Shown here piece after piece: positions 1 to 10,183 of a stretch of 64,000 nucleotides of DNA. The first letter of the stretch is position 1, and every line of letters begins with the position of its first letter. The DNA is from Nonomuraea rubra. Lineage in GTDB: Bacteria; Actinomycetota; Actinomycetes; Streptosporangiales; Streptosporangiaceae. The DNA lies in assembly GCF_014207985.1 (NCBI RefSeq), contig NZ_JACHMI010000001.1, forward strand, positions 2,711,001 through 2,775,000, in the 5' to 3' direction. A program made the position numbers and the translations under genes. The notes beneath the pieces were generated by a model. That model had not been told where the DNA came from. It was given only the letters and a program-made list of their open reading frames with translations, and made no database searches.

Positions 1-77
1 TGAAGCTCGGCGTGACCTCACGCCGCGAGCTGGCCGGCGCGCTGAACGCGACCGGCCGCACAGCGGAGTCAGCCTGA
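1..77 (+). CDS. C-terminal tail of a probable LuxR-family regulator (partial)
   Basis: An open frame enters from the left edge and stops with TGA at 75-77. The last residues include KLGVTSRRELAGAL, which resembles the end of the LuxR/NarL helix-turn-helix (the scaffold helix after the recognition helix, usually KLGV.SR.EL). Only about 24 residues are visible, so the sensor or receiver part cannot be judged. The next gene is convergent and ends 17 bp away. The family call rests on this short motif alone. Confidence 0.55.
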   Translation, partial: KLGVTSRRELAGALNATGRTAESA

Positions 78-93
78 ACCACAACGGCAGGGG

Positions 94-438
94 TCAGAGG
101 CTGCCTTCTTCCTTCCTGCGACGCTCGTTGTACGCACGCATCCGCGGCGGGTACCCGGTGAGCTGAACGTCGTAGACAGGCAAGGCAAGATCGCGGGCGA
201 CCTTGTGGATCACAGCCGGCGAGCCGACCCTGCGCCTGGTCCACTCGCCATCGTCGGCCACCGCCACAGCGGTCGTATCGGTGGCAAATGTCTCTGGCTC
301 GACGTAGAACTCGACACCGCGCCGCGAACGGGCAAAGGCGATGAGCGCCTCGATGTCGGCGTCTGTCGCCTCTCGGTCGAACTTCGCGATCTTGCGGCCG
401 CGCAGTCGACGAATGCCGTAGCGGTCTCGCCATCTCAT
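94..438 (-). CDS. Conserved hypothetical protein, 114 aa
   Basis: A small basic soluble protein with an ATG start at 438. It has a charged N-terminus (RWRDRYGIRRLRGRK), a central segment with GVEFYVEPET and GEWTRRRVGS, and a C-terminus rich in Arg and Lys. There is no signal peptide or membrane segment. It resembles short actinobacterial proteins that are often loosely annotated as oxidoreductases, but no cofactor motif is visible, so no enzyme function is assigned. It is convergent with the LuxR-like tail and divergent from the DUF1707 gene. Confidence 0.6.
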   Translation of the reverse strand: MRWRDRYGIRRLRGRKIAKFDREATDADIEALIAFARSRRGVEFYVEPETFATDTTAVAVADDGEWTRRRVGSPAVIHKVARDLALPVYDVQLTGYPPRMRAYNERRRKEEGSL

Positions 439-571
439 GAATCCTTTTTATACCGTCTGGAGCGCTTGCGTCGGGGATGATCTCGGGGACGAATCCGGGA
501 TTCTCCCGATGGCACCGGAGGTATCCGCGACGCAGTATGGGTGGTGACGGTTCGATTCCCTAAGGAGAGGC

Positions 572-1168
572 ATGACGACAATGGCTGGGGTACCGAAAAC
601 CCCCGGGCCGGGACAGGTGCCGCCAGCTCATCTGCGCGTCACCAACCAGGACCGGGAGAACGTGGTCGAGCACGTCAAAGCCGCCTACGCGGAAGGCCGC
701 TTCGACAAGCTCGAATTCGACGACCGCCTGGAGCGCGCCATGACGGCGCGCACGCACGGCGACCTGGTGCCCATCATGAACGAGCTGTACGGCCCGCAGG
801 CCGTGCCCAGGGCCGCCGCCGCGCTCCCGCATCCGGCGTCGCAGCCGGGCACGGCGGAGAGCAACGAACGTCTCGGCGGAGCCCTCGCCCACGCGCTGCC
901 GATCGTCGGATTCCCGATCCTCGGCCCGCTGCTCCTGCTGCTCACCGGCGGCAAGACCTCGCCCTACATCCGCAAGCACGCCCTCGAGGCACTCAACTTC
1001 CAGATCACGGTCGTAGGCGCCTCGGTATTGTTGCCGCTGACCTTCGTCGGCATCGTGCTGGTGCCGTTCATCTGGGTCGCGGCGGTGGTTCTCGCCGTCG
1101 TCGGCGGGGTCTCGGCGCTGTCGGAGGGCGATTTCCGTTATCCGCTGACAATCCGCCTGGTGAAGTGA
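572..1168 (+). CDS. DUF1707 and DUF4870 domain membrane protein
   Basis: 198 aa, ATG start with a strong ribosome site (AAGGAGAGG at 562-570). Residues about 20-75 match the DUF1707 pattern (RVTNQDRENVVEHVKAAY, then L.FDDRLERAM.ARTHGDL), a small helical domain common at the N-terminus of actinobacterial membrane proteins. Residues about 100-198 form a DUF4870/Tic20-like domain with hydrophobic segments near 107-124 and 150-185. The family is probably membrane associated; its role is not known. It is a single-gene unit. Confidence 0.8.
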   Translation: MTTMAGVPKTPGPGQVPPAHLRVTNQDRENVVEHVKAAYAEGRFDKLEFDDRLERAMTARTHGDLVPIMNELYGPQAVPRAAAALPHPASQPGTAESNERLGGALAHALPIVGFPILGPLLLLLTGGKTSPYIRKHALEALNFQITVVGASVLLPLTFVGIVLVPFIWVAAVVLAVVGGVSALSEGDFRYPLTIRLVK

Positions 1169-1234
1169 CGGCCAAGCCGGACCGAAATGCCCTTTCCGCC
1201 CTGCGGAGACCTGCTGTCGGAGTTGTCCATGGCC

Positions 1235-2044
<810 letters not shown>

Positions 2045-2262
2045 GGTAAACCACGGTCCTAGGTAGGGGATAGGGCAGGGAAAGGCCTGGGCCGTGAGGG
2101 GTGGGGGCGTGCGGCGGCCGATCCCGCTGCGGGATGGGGGATCCCGCGCGATGGGCACGAACATATGCGACAAAGAGCAGGTAAAGGCAACTTAATGGGA
2201 CATCCAGTGAAATTTCTCACTTATGCCGCACGGGGTGCCTTGAAGGCCGACCATACGCGGTG

Positions 2263-2301
2263 GATCTGATCGTTTCCGGAGAACGCGGAAACGATCAGAT
2301 C
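2263..2301 (-). terminator. Perfect 16-bp stem-loop at the end of ligB
   Basis: GATCTGATCGTTTCCG (2263-2278) is the exact reverse complement of 2286-2301, with a 7-nt loop. There is no clear T-tract, as is common in actinobacteria. The right arm includes the ligB stop codon (2295-2297), so the hairpin overlaps the last codons of the gene. It probably ends ligB transcription. Confidence 0.65.
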
Positions 2302-3818
2302 ATCAGGGAGCGCACCGTTTCGACGGTGTCGGCGTCCTCGACGCGCTTGTCCGGGCGGTATCGCAGCACCCGGGCGAAGCGCAGCGCCATGCCTCCCGGG
2401 TAGCGGGGCGAGCGCTGCACCCCGTCGAACGCGATCTCCACGACCAGCTCCGGCCGCAACCGCACCGTCCACTCGTCCGTCGGCCCCTCGGCCAGCTCCA
2501 GGAAGCGCTCGGTCTGCCAGGCCAGCAGCTCGTCCGTCAGCCCCTTGAACGTCTTGCCGAGCATCACGAACCCGCCCTCCGGGTCGCGCGCACCCAGGTG
2601 CAGGTTGGAGAGCTTGCCCTCGCGGCGGCCGTGCCCCCACTCGGCCGCGAGGACCACCAGGTCGAGCGTGTGACGCGGCTTGACCTTGATCCAGCCGGCC
2701 CCACGCCGGCCGGCCGCGTACGTGGAGGCGAGCGACTTGACCACGAGGCCCTCGTGACCGGCCTTGACCACGTCGATGAAGAACTTCTCGGCCTCGGCGA
2801 CCTCCCCCGTCACCAGCCGGGGCGTCAGCAGGCCCTGCGGGACCGTGCGGGCCAGGACCTCCTGGCGCTGCGCGTACGGCAGGTCGAGCAGGTCGGCGCC
2901 GTCCACGCGCAGCGCGTCGAAGAAGAACACGCTCAGCGGCGTCTGCGAGCGCAGCGCGGCCACGTTCGTCTTGCTGGAGACGCGGCTGGCCGTCACCTGG
3001 AACGGATGCGGCCGCCCGTCGGGCCGCAGCGCGATCACCTCGCCGTCGAGCACGAGGTCGCCGGACGGCATCTCCAGCACCGCCTCGACCAGCTCGGGCA
3101 CCTGCGGCGTGATGTCGTCGAGCGTACGGGTGAACACCCGCACCTCCGGGCCGGAGCGGTGGGCCTGGACGCGTACGCCGTCGAGCTTCCACTCCAGCGC
3201 CGCCGGAGCGCCGGCCTTCTCCAGCGCGGCGGCCACGTTCGGCGCGCTGCCCGCCAGCATGGGCGCGACCGCGCGCCCCACCTCCAGCTTGAACGCGTGC
3301 AGCGCCGCCACCCCGCCGCTCAGCGCGGCCGCGCCGACGGCCGGGAGCCAGCCGCGCAGCGTCAGCGCGCGGCGGACGTCCGCCGACGGGGCGCCCGACG
3401 CCTTGGCGACCGCCTCGATCATGACGCCGTCGAGCGCGCCCTGGCGCAGCTCGCCGTGCAGCAGCCGCCGCATGAACTGCTGCTCCTGGCTGGTCAGCCC
3501 GGCGAACAGCTCGGCCACCAGCGCCTTGCGCGCGGCCTGGGAGCCGGGGCCGGAGACGGCCTTGATCCGGGTCAGCAACCGGTCGGCGTCGGTGAGCGTG
3601 GCGGTGGCGGCCAGCTTGGGCTGCGGGATGTCCTCCAGCGTGCGCCAGCCCACGCCGACCTGGCGCTGGGGCAGCTCGCCGGACAGGTAGGAGATCGCGA
3701 TCTCCGCCTCCTCCGGACCGACCCGGCCCAGCAGCTCCGCCAGGTGACCCACCTTGCCGAGCCTCGCGGACGTGCGCGTCACCGCCTCGGACACCCGGAC
3801 CACGTCGATCAGAAGCAC
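2295..3818 (-). CDS. ligB: ATP-dependent DNA ligase, LigB type
   Basis: 507 aa from a GTG at 3818, the same length as mycobacterial LigB. The frame is open further upstream, but the family begins here ([12 protein letters not shown]). The order is an N-terminal ligase domain ([33 protein letters not shown]), then the adenylation domain with the lysine motif [10 protein letters not shown], then DGEVIAL and GLVVKS. WIKVKP is the motif V-like lysine. The C-terminal OB domain contains [13 protein letters not shown] and [12 protein letters not shown]. It seals nicks using ATP and probably serves repair, since bacteria replicate with the NAD-dependent LigA. A stem-loop follows. Confidence 0.93.
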   Translation of the reverse strand: MLLIDVVRVSEAVTRTSARLGKVGHLAELLGRVGPEEAEIAISYLSGELPQRQVGVGWRTLEDIPQPKLAATATLTDADRLLTRIKAVSGPGSQAARKALVAELFAGLTSQEQQFMRRLLHGELRQGALDGVMIEAVAKASGAPSADVRRALTLRGWLPAVGAAALSGGVAALHAFKLEVGRAVAPMLAGSAPNVAAALEKAGAPAALEWKLDGVRVQAHRSGPEVRVFTRTLDDITPQVPELVEAVLEMPSGDLVLDGEVIALRPDGRPHPFQVTASRVSSKTNVAALRSQTPLSVFFFDALRVDGADLLDLPYAQRQEVLARTVPQGLLTPRLVTGEVAEAEKFFIDVVKAGHEGLVVKSLASTYAAGRRGAGWIKVKPRHTLDLVVLAAEWGHGRREGKLSNLHLGARDPEGGFVMLGKTFKGLTDELLAWQTERFLELAEGPTDEWTVRLRPELVVEIAFDGVQRSPRYPGGMALRFARVLRYRPDKRVEDADTVETVRSLMI

Positions 3819-3896
3819 ACGCCTATGGTGCCTTACGCCGGCGACATTTCCCCACTTGATAACGGCATATCCACGCGATGTGTCGAAAACGGGGAA

Positions 3897-3924
3897 GGCG
3901 CCGGGCCACCAGGACACCGGCGCC
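3897..3924 (-). terminator. Stem-loop downstream of the FKBP gene
   Basis: GGCGCCGG (3897-3904) pairs perfectly with CCGGCGCC (3917-3924) around a 12-nt loop, in the gap between the FKBP stop and the ligB start. It is a probable terminator for the FKBP gene. Confidence 0.5.
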
Positions 3925-3976
3925 TCGCCGGGCCGGCGGGCTGCCGGCGGCGGCCCGGCGCCTCCTCGCGGAGGTG

Positions 3977-4351
3977 TCAGCTCACGCCGAGCAGGTCGAC
4001 GACGAAGATGAGCGTCTCGTTCGGCTTGATGCGCGGAGGCGCGCCGCGGGTGCCGTAGCCGAGGTGCGGCGGGATGACCAGCTTGCGCCGGCCGCCGACC
4101 TTCATGCCCGCGACGCCCTGGTCCCAGCCACCGATGACGCGCCCGGCGCCCAGCGGGAACTCGAACGCGTCGCCGCGGTTCCACGACGCGTCGAACTCCT
4201 CCCCGGTCGAGAACGACACGCCCACGTAGTGGACGCGGACGTTCTGGCCGGGCTTGGCCTCGGGGCCGTCGCCGACGGTCAGGTCCTCGATCTCGAGGTC
4301 CTTGGGCGGTTCGCCGCCCGGAAAATCGATCTCGGGCTTCTGGAGTGCCAC
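3977..4351 (-). CDS. FKBP-type peptidyl-prolyl cis-trans isomerase
   Basis: 124 aa, ATG start at 4351. The single FKBP domain spans about residues 35-124. Visible signatures are [54 protein letters not shown] and the C-terminal strand [11 protein letters not shown]. Together they supply the Tyr, Phe, Asp, Trp and Phe positions that line the FK506/proline pocket. There is no signal peptide, so it is cytoplasmic, and its length is standard for actinobacterial FKBPs. It assists proline-limited folding. It is a lone gene upstream of ligB and divergent from the SDR gene. Confidence 0.93.
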   Translation of the reverse strand: MALQKPEIDFPGGEPPKDLEIEDLTVGDGPEAKPGQNVRVHYVGVSFSTGEEFDASWNRGDAFEFPLGAGRVIGGWDQGVAGMKVGGRRKLVIPPHLGYGTRGAPPRIKPNETLIFVVDLLGVS

Positions 4352-4430
4352 GAAAGTGCTCCTGTTGACGGTTGTTCTCTGAAGAGAATGGACCCGACGA
4401 CTCTATGCGCTCGGGATATGGTCAACGTTC

Positions 4431-5186
4431 ATGGCCGCCCTTTCTCCCGACGCGTTCCTGCTCACCGGCCGCGTGGCCGTCGTCACCGGGGCGGCCAGGG
4501 GCATCGGCCTGGCGATCGCCGAGGCGTTCGCGGCGTTCGGCGCCCACGTCGCGGTCTGCGACCGCGACAAGCCGGACGGCGAGCTGGCGATGACGCTCGA
4601 CGTGCGGGACCACGTGGCGGTGGAGGTGTTCGCGCAGGCCGTACGCGAGCGGTGGGGCCGCGTGGACGTGCTGGTCAACAACGCGGGCGGCACCTTCCAC
4701 GCCGGGTTCGCCGACACCTCGCCGCGCGGCGAGCAGATCCTCATCGAGGAGAACTTCACGCAGGTCACCGGCATGGTTCGGATTCTGCTGCCGATGATGT
4801 CCCCGGGCGCGTCGATCATCAACGTGACGTCGAGCGAGGCGCACCAGGCCGCGCCCGGGTTCGCCGTGTACGCGGCCATGAAGGCGGCCGTGGCGAGCCT
4901 GACGAAGTCGCTGGCGCTGGAGCTGGCCCCCAGCGGCATCAGGGTCAACGCCATCGCCCCCGACGCGATCAGGACCGAGGGCGAGGCGGGCGTGCGCGAG
5001 CGCATGCTGGCCCGCCCGCTCCCCTACGAGCCGGTACGCGTGCCGCCCCTCGGCCACCTGGGCGACCCCTGCGACGCCGCCGCGGCGGCCCTGTTCCTGG
5101 CCGGCGACCTGGCCAGGTTCGTGACGGGCACGACGCTGCACGTGGACGGCGGGATCAATGCCGCGGGCGGCTGGCGCAGGACGTGA
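4431..5186 (+). CDS. SDR family NAD(P)-dependent oxidoreductase
   Basis: 251 aa, ATG start. A classical short-chain dehydrogenase: cofactor motif TGAARGIG (residues ~20-27), NNAGG, the serine of NVTSSEAHQ, the catalytic YAAMK (Y...K), and IRVNAIAPDAIRTEG after it. The C-terminal DGGINAAGG closes the fold. Like many SDRs of unknown substrate it has a short acidic loop after beta-2 (CDRDKPDGE), which suggests NAD(H) preference (inference). The gene stands alone between the FKBP and guaB1 genes, so the substrate cannot be inferred from context. Confidence 0.85.
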   Translation: MAALSPDAFLLTGRVAVVTGAARGIGLAIAEAFAAFGAHVAVCDRDKPDGELAMTLDVRDHVAVEVFAQAVRERWGRVDVLVNNAGGTFHAGFADTSPRGEQILIEENFTQVTGMVRILLPMMSPGASIINVTSSEAHQAAPGFAVYAAMKAAVASLTKSLALELAPSGIRVNAIAPDAIRTEGEAGVRERMLARPLPYEPVRVPPLGHLGDPCDAAAAALFLAGDLARFVTGTTLHVDGGINAAGGWRRT

Positions 5187-5265
5187 TGAGACCGCCCGAA
5201 CCCTGAGCACGGGGCCGCGCCGACGGCAAAAGCCGCGCCGACGGCCCAGGGGCCGCGGCGGTGGC

Positions 5266-6762
<1,497 letters not shown>

Positions 6763-6801
6763 TTATGATCGGCCGGGACACTTTTGGGGGAGGGAGGGCC
6801 T

Positions 6802-7254
6802 GTGAACGTCACCGAACGGGCCGAACTGGTGGTGGTCGGTTTCGCCGTACGCACCACCAATGCCGACGAGCTGGATCCGGCTCGGGCCAAACTGCCCGCG
6901 TTGTGGCAGCGGGCCGGTGCGCCAGGGGCTTTCGCGCACGTGCCCGGCCGCGTCGACGAGAACCTGTACGCGGTGCTCACCGATTACGAGAGCGACCATC
7001 ACGGGGCCTTCACGCAGATCGTCGGCACGGGCGTGCGCACGGTGCCGCGGCTGCCGGAGGGCATGGTGGCCGTACGCGTGCCGGCCGCTCACGCGCTGAG
7101 GCTGGAGGTCCGCGGCCCGATGCCGCAGGCCCTGGTCGAGTCGTGGCAGGCGGTGTGGAAGCACACCGAGTCCGGTGGCACGCCGGCGCGTGCCTTCACG
7201 ACGGATCTGGAGGTGCACCACCCCGACGGGGTGGATCTCTACGTGGCCGTCTGA
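6802..7254 (+). CDS. GyrI-like effector-binding domain protein
   Basis: 150 aa from a GTG at 6802, chosen because GGGAGGGAGG lies at the correct distance. An ATG 18 nt upstream is in frame but lacks a ribosome site. The sequence matches the stand-alone AraC effector-binding/GyrI-like fold: VVGFAVRTTNADE at the start, the paired YAVLTDYESDHHGAFTQIVG and VRVPAAHALRLEVRGP, and the C-terminal LEVHHPDGVDLYVAV. Such proteins bind small hydrophobic ligands. No DNA-binding domain is present. The 3' end overlaps the convergent TetR gene by 16 bp. Confidence 0.7.
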   Translation: MNVTERAELVVVGFAVRTTNADELDPARAKLPALWQRAGAPGAFAHVPGRVDENLYAVLTDYESDHHGAFTQIVGTGVRTVPRLPEGMVAVRVPAAHALRLEVRGPMPQALVESWQAVWKHTESGGTPARAFTTDLEVHHPDGVDLYVAV

Positions 7255-7775
7255 CGGAACCCGAGCGCGACGGCCGCCGCCTCGACGGCCGTCGGCTTGA
7301 CCTCCTCCAGCGTCAGCTGCGCGAACTCGACCGCGCAGTCCGACATGCCCCCCAGCGCCACCGTCGCGCGGATCTGCTGCTCCAGCGCGAGCTCCGGCCC
7401 CAGCAACCTGGCGACCAGCTCCCGCCGCCATTCGAACATGCGCGTGCCCAGGTCGAGGAAGCCGAGCGTGGACAGGTCGCGCACCATCATCACGATCACC
7501 TCGCGGTGCCGCCAGATCAGCTCGAAGTAGTCGCCGAGCAGCTCGCGGGGATCGTTCTCCACGGCCCGGTCCCGCAGGAACCCCTCGATGTCCTCGACCA
7601 GCGGCTGCACGATGCTGCGCACCAGGTCGTCGCGTGAGGAGAAGTGGTAGTAGAGCGCGGGCTTGGTGATGCCCAGCCGGTCGGAGATCTGGCGCAGGCT
7701 GGTGTTCTGCACGCCCTGCCGCACGAACAGCTCGCGGGCGACCGCCTGGATGCGCGCCTTGGTGTCACTGGGCAT
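7239..7775 (-). CDS. TetR family transcriptional regulator
   Basis: 178 aa, ATG start. The N-terminal helix-turn-helix (residues ~6-52) is typical: ARIQAVARELFVRQGVQNTSLRQISDRLGITKPALYYHFSSRDDLV. The C-terminal ligand domain is helical and variable. It is divergent from a flavin monooxygenase, and the 79-bp gap is filled by a large inverted repeat. This is the usual arrangement of a repressor controlling itself and a target oxygenase, with the substrate or a product as likely inducer (inference). Confidence 0.9.
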   Translation of the reverse strand: MPSDTKARIQAVARELFVRQGVQNTSLRQISDRLGITKPALYYHFSSRDDLVRSIVQPLVEDIEGFLRDRAVENDPRELLGDYFELIWRHREVIVMMVRDLSTLGFLDLGTRMFEWRRELVARLLGPELALEQQIRATVALGGMSDCAVEFAQLTLEEVKPTAVEAAAVALGFRQTAT

Positions 7776-7789
7776 GGATCAAGGATAGT

Positions 7790-7847
7790 CCTTACCTTCC
7801 GTTAAGTAAGTCAGCGTGCTAGCGTCCTTACTTAACGGAAGGTAAGG
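7790..7847. promoter_or_regulatory. Twin TetR operators between the regulator and the monooxygenase gene
   Basis: Two 21-bp arms (7790-7810 and 7827-7847) are exact reverse complements, separated by 16 bp. Each arm is itself an imperfect dyad of CTTAC and GTAAG ends. The right arm runs into the ribosome site of the monooxygenase gene (GGTAAGGAGG). The left arm lies just upstream of the TetR start codon. This layout predicts two TetR dimers blocking both divergent promoters. Confidence 0.8.
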
Positions 7848-7854
7848 AGGGGTC

Positions 7855-9075
7855 ATGAGGGTTCTCATCTCCGGGGCGAGCGTGGCGGGGCCTGCGCTCG
7901 CGTACTGGCTGACCAGGTACGGCTTCACCGTCACCGTCGTCGAACGGGCCCCGGCGCTGCGCAAGGCGGGCGGCCACGCGGTCGACCTGTTCAAGCCCGC
8001 CATGGACATCGTCGAGCGGATGGGCGTGCTGGAGCAGGTCGTGGCCAGGAAGACCGGCACCGAGCGGCTCACCCTGCACACCGAGCGCGGCGCCCGCGTG
8101 GACCTGGAGCTGCGGCGCATCCTGGGCGCGGTCTCCGACCGGCACGTCGAGATCATGCGCGACGACCTGAGCGAGATCTTCTACGAGGCCACCCGCCACG
8201 ACGCCGAGTACGTCTTCGGCGACTCCATCACCTCGATCTCCGAGGAGGGCGAGGTCACCTTCGAACGCGGCGAGCCGGACAGGTTCGACCTGGTGATCGG
8301 CGCCGACGGCCTGCACTCCAACGTGCGCCGCCTGGTCTTCGGCCCCGAGTCGCGCTTCACCCACTGGGTCGGCGCCTACCTCGCGGTCATCTCGGTGCCC
8401 AACTTCCTGGGGCTCGACAACCACATGGAGGGCATCGCGGCGGTGGGCAGGATGGCCGTCATGTACGGCGCGGCGCACCTGGACGACGCGCGGGCCGGGT
8501 TCTTCTTCAGGACGCCCCAGCCGCTCGACTACCACCACAGGGACGTCACCCGGCAGAAGGAACTGCTGCGCGAGCACTTCGCCGGCCTCGGCTGGGAGGT
8601 GCCCAGGCTGCTGGCGGAGCTGGACCGCACGCCCGCGTTCTACTTCGACTCGATCACCCAGCTCCGCCTCGACACCTGGTCGAGCGGCCGGGTGACCCTC
8701 GTCGGCGACGCGGGCTACTGCCCGGGGCCCGCCGTCGGGGGCAGCACGAGCCTGGCGGTCGTGGGGGCGTACGTGCTGGCGGGGGAGCTGGCCGCACACG
8801 GCGGCGACCACACGCGGGCCTACCCGGCGTACGAGGCCGAGATCGGCGAGTACGTGCGCCGCAGCCGCACCTTCGCGATGAACGCGGCGAAGCGGATCGT
8901 GCCGGGCAGCCGGTCCGACCTGTGGACGATGACCCAGGGCGTGCGGCTGGTCAACCGCCTGCCCGTCGCCCTGACCAGGGCCGCGATCAAGCTCGGCAGC
9001 AAGGGGGTGCGCCTGCACGACTCGATCGCGCTCAAGAGCTACGCAGCACCACGGGAAACGACGTCACACCCCTGA
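7855..9075 (+). CDS. FAD-dependent aromatic-type monooxygenase
   Basis: 406 aa, ATG start with an AAGGAGG ribosome site inside the operator. It is a group A flavoprotein monooxygenase: FAD dinucleotide motif GASVAGPALA (residues ~7-16), the DG motif VIGADGLHSNVR, and the GD motif VTLVGDAGYCPGPAVGGS. It lacks membrane segments. Such enzymes use NAD(P)H and O2 to hydroxylate aromatic or polyketide-like substrates, and some inactivate antibiotics (TetX and rifampicin monooxygenase families). The substrate here is unknown. Control by the adjacent TetR is strongly suggested. The 3' end overlaps the convergent P450 gene by 44 bp. Confidence 0.88.
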   Translation: MRVLISGASVAGPALAYWLTRYGFTVTVVERAPALRKAGGHAVDLFKPAMDIVERMGVLEQVVARKTGTERLTLHTERGARVDLELRRILGAVSDRHVEIMRDDLSEIFYEATRHDAEYVFGDSITSISEEGEVTFERGEPDRFDLVIGADGLHSNVRRLVFGPESRFTHWVGAYLAVISVPNFLGLDNHMEGIAAVGRMAVMYGAAHLDDARAGFFFRTPQPLDYHHRDVTRQKELLREHFAGLGWEVPRLLAELDRTPAFYFDSITQLRLDTWSSGRVTLVGDAGYCPGPAVGGSTSLAVVGAYVLAGELAAHGGDHTRAYPAYEAEIGEYVRRSRTFAMNAAKRIVPGSRSDLWTMTQGVRLVNRLPVALTRAAIKLGSKGVRLHDSIALKSYAAPRETTSHP

Positions 9076-10183
9076 CGAAGGCGTTGGGCAGGATGCGCGG
9101 CCCGCCGGAGTCGGCCCACTCGGCCGACCCCACCCGGTCAAGCCACTCCTCGAAGAAGATCCGCAACTCCAGCCTGGCCAGGGCCGCGCCCAGGCAGAAG
9201 TGCGTGCCCAGGCCGAACGCGATGTGCCCGCCCGGCTTCCTGGTCACGTCGAAGACGTCCGGGTCGCCGAACACCTCGGGATCCCTGTTCGCCGACCCGT
9301 ACATGAGCAGCACCTGCTGCCCCTCGCGGATCTGCTGCCCGTGCAGCGTGGTGTCGCGGGTGGCGGCCCTGCACATGTTCAGGACGGGCGTGGTCCAGCG
9401 GATGAACTCCTCCACCGCCCCCTCCATCAGGCCCCGGTCCGCGCGCAGCAGGCGCCACTGGTCCGGGTGGCGGATCAGCGCGTCGATGGTGGTGGCGATG
9501 ACCGTCCTGGTGGTCTCGGCGCCGCCGTCGAGCAGCAGCAGAGCATCGTTGGCCAGGCACTCGTCGTCGTAGCCGGGGGTGGCGCACCACAGGGACAGCA
9601 GGTCGTCGCGCGGGTGGGCGCGCCGCTCCGCGGCCAGCTCCAGCACGGCCTGGCCGTACTCGCCGGCGGCCACGGCGGCCTCGTGCGTGACGTAGCGCAG
9701 GCCGCCGCCGGCCACGATCGTGGTCTCCGACCAGTGCTTGAGCCGGGGCCAGTCCTCGTCGGGGAAGCCGATCAGCCAGCCGATCATGCGGGCGGGCAGC
9801 GGCGCGGCCAGCTCGTTCACCGCGTCCACCGTGCCCCGCTCCAGCGCGCGGTCGATGAGCTCGACGACGACCTCGCGGACCCGGGCGGCGTAGCGGGCGT
9901 GCACGTGGCGGGGGGTGAAACGGCGGTAGACCAGGCGGCGGCGCTCGGCGTGCTCGGGGTCGTCCAGGCCGATCATGGACGGCTCCGAGGGGAGCTGGGG
10001 GCGGTAGCCGGCGGTGCTGGTCCACAGCCGGGGGTCGCGCTCGATGGCCGAGATGTCGGCGTGGCGGGAGACGCCCCACAGGCCGTTGGGCTCGTCGCGG
10101 TAGACGGGCGCGTGCTCGCGGAGCCAGGCGTAGACGGGGGACGGGTCACCGGCGTAGAGGTCGCCGTCGAGTAAGTCGATCAT
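9032..10183 (-). CDS. Cytochrome P450
   Basis: 383 aa from the ATG at 10183. The I-helix oxygen motif is LLLDGGAETTRT, the K-helix ExxR is EEFIRW (~residue 265), and the heme loop is FGLGTHFCLGAA with the Cys ligand at residue 330. It is a soluble class I bacterial P450 needing ferredoxin and reductase, which are not encoded nearby. Its start overlaps the stop of the upstream racemase gene in an ATGA, so the two are translationally coupled. With the racemase this suggests oxidation of a branched acyl or isoprenoid chain (inference). Confidence 0.92.
   Translation of the reverse strand: MIDLLDGDLYAGDPSPVYAWLREHAPVYRDEPNGLWGVSRHADISAIERDPRLWTSTAGYRPQLPSEPSMIGLDDPEHAERRRLVYRRFTPRHVHARYAARVREVVVELIDRALERGTVDAVNELAAPLPARMIGWLIGFPDEDWPRLKHWSETTIVAGGGLRYVTHEAAVAAGEYGQAVLELAAERRAHPRDDLLSLWCATPGYDDECLANDALLLLDGGAETTRTVIATTIDALIRHPDQWRLLRADRGLMEGAVEEFIRWTTPVLNMCRAATRDTTLHGQQIREGQQVLLMYGSANRDPEVFGDPDVFDVTRKPGGHIAFGLGTHFCLGAALARLELRIFFEEWLDRVGSAEWADSGGPRILPNAFVRGVTSFPVVLRSS

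Noticed and set aside
2045..2260. c-di-AMP (ydaO) riboswitch upstream of the RlpA-like gene
   Set aside because: Such riboswitches often precede actinobacterial wall hydrolase genes, but the conserved GGGGGAACC and GGGGTGAA-type cores were not found here.
3819..4184. 122-residue N-terminal extension of LigB
   Set aside because: The extension runs back over the FKBP gene in another frame and has shadow-like composition. The GTG at 3818 gives the normal family length of 507.
5220..5260. Direct repeat CCGCGCCGACGGC between the SDR and guaB1 genes
   Set aside because: Two short GC-rich copies in a 79-bp gap between convergent genes. They probably form part of a bidirectional terminator and show no further structure.
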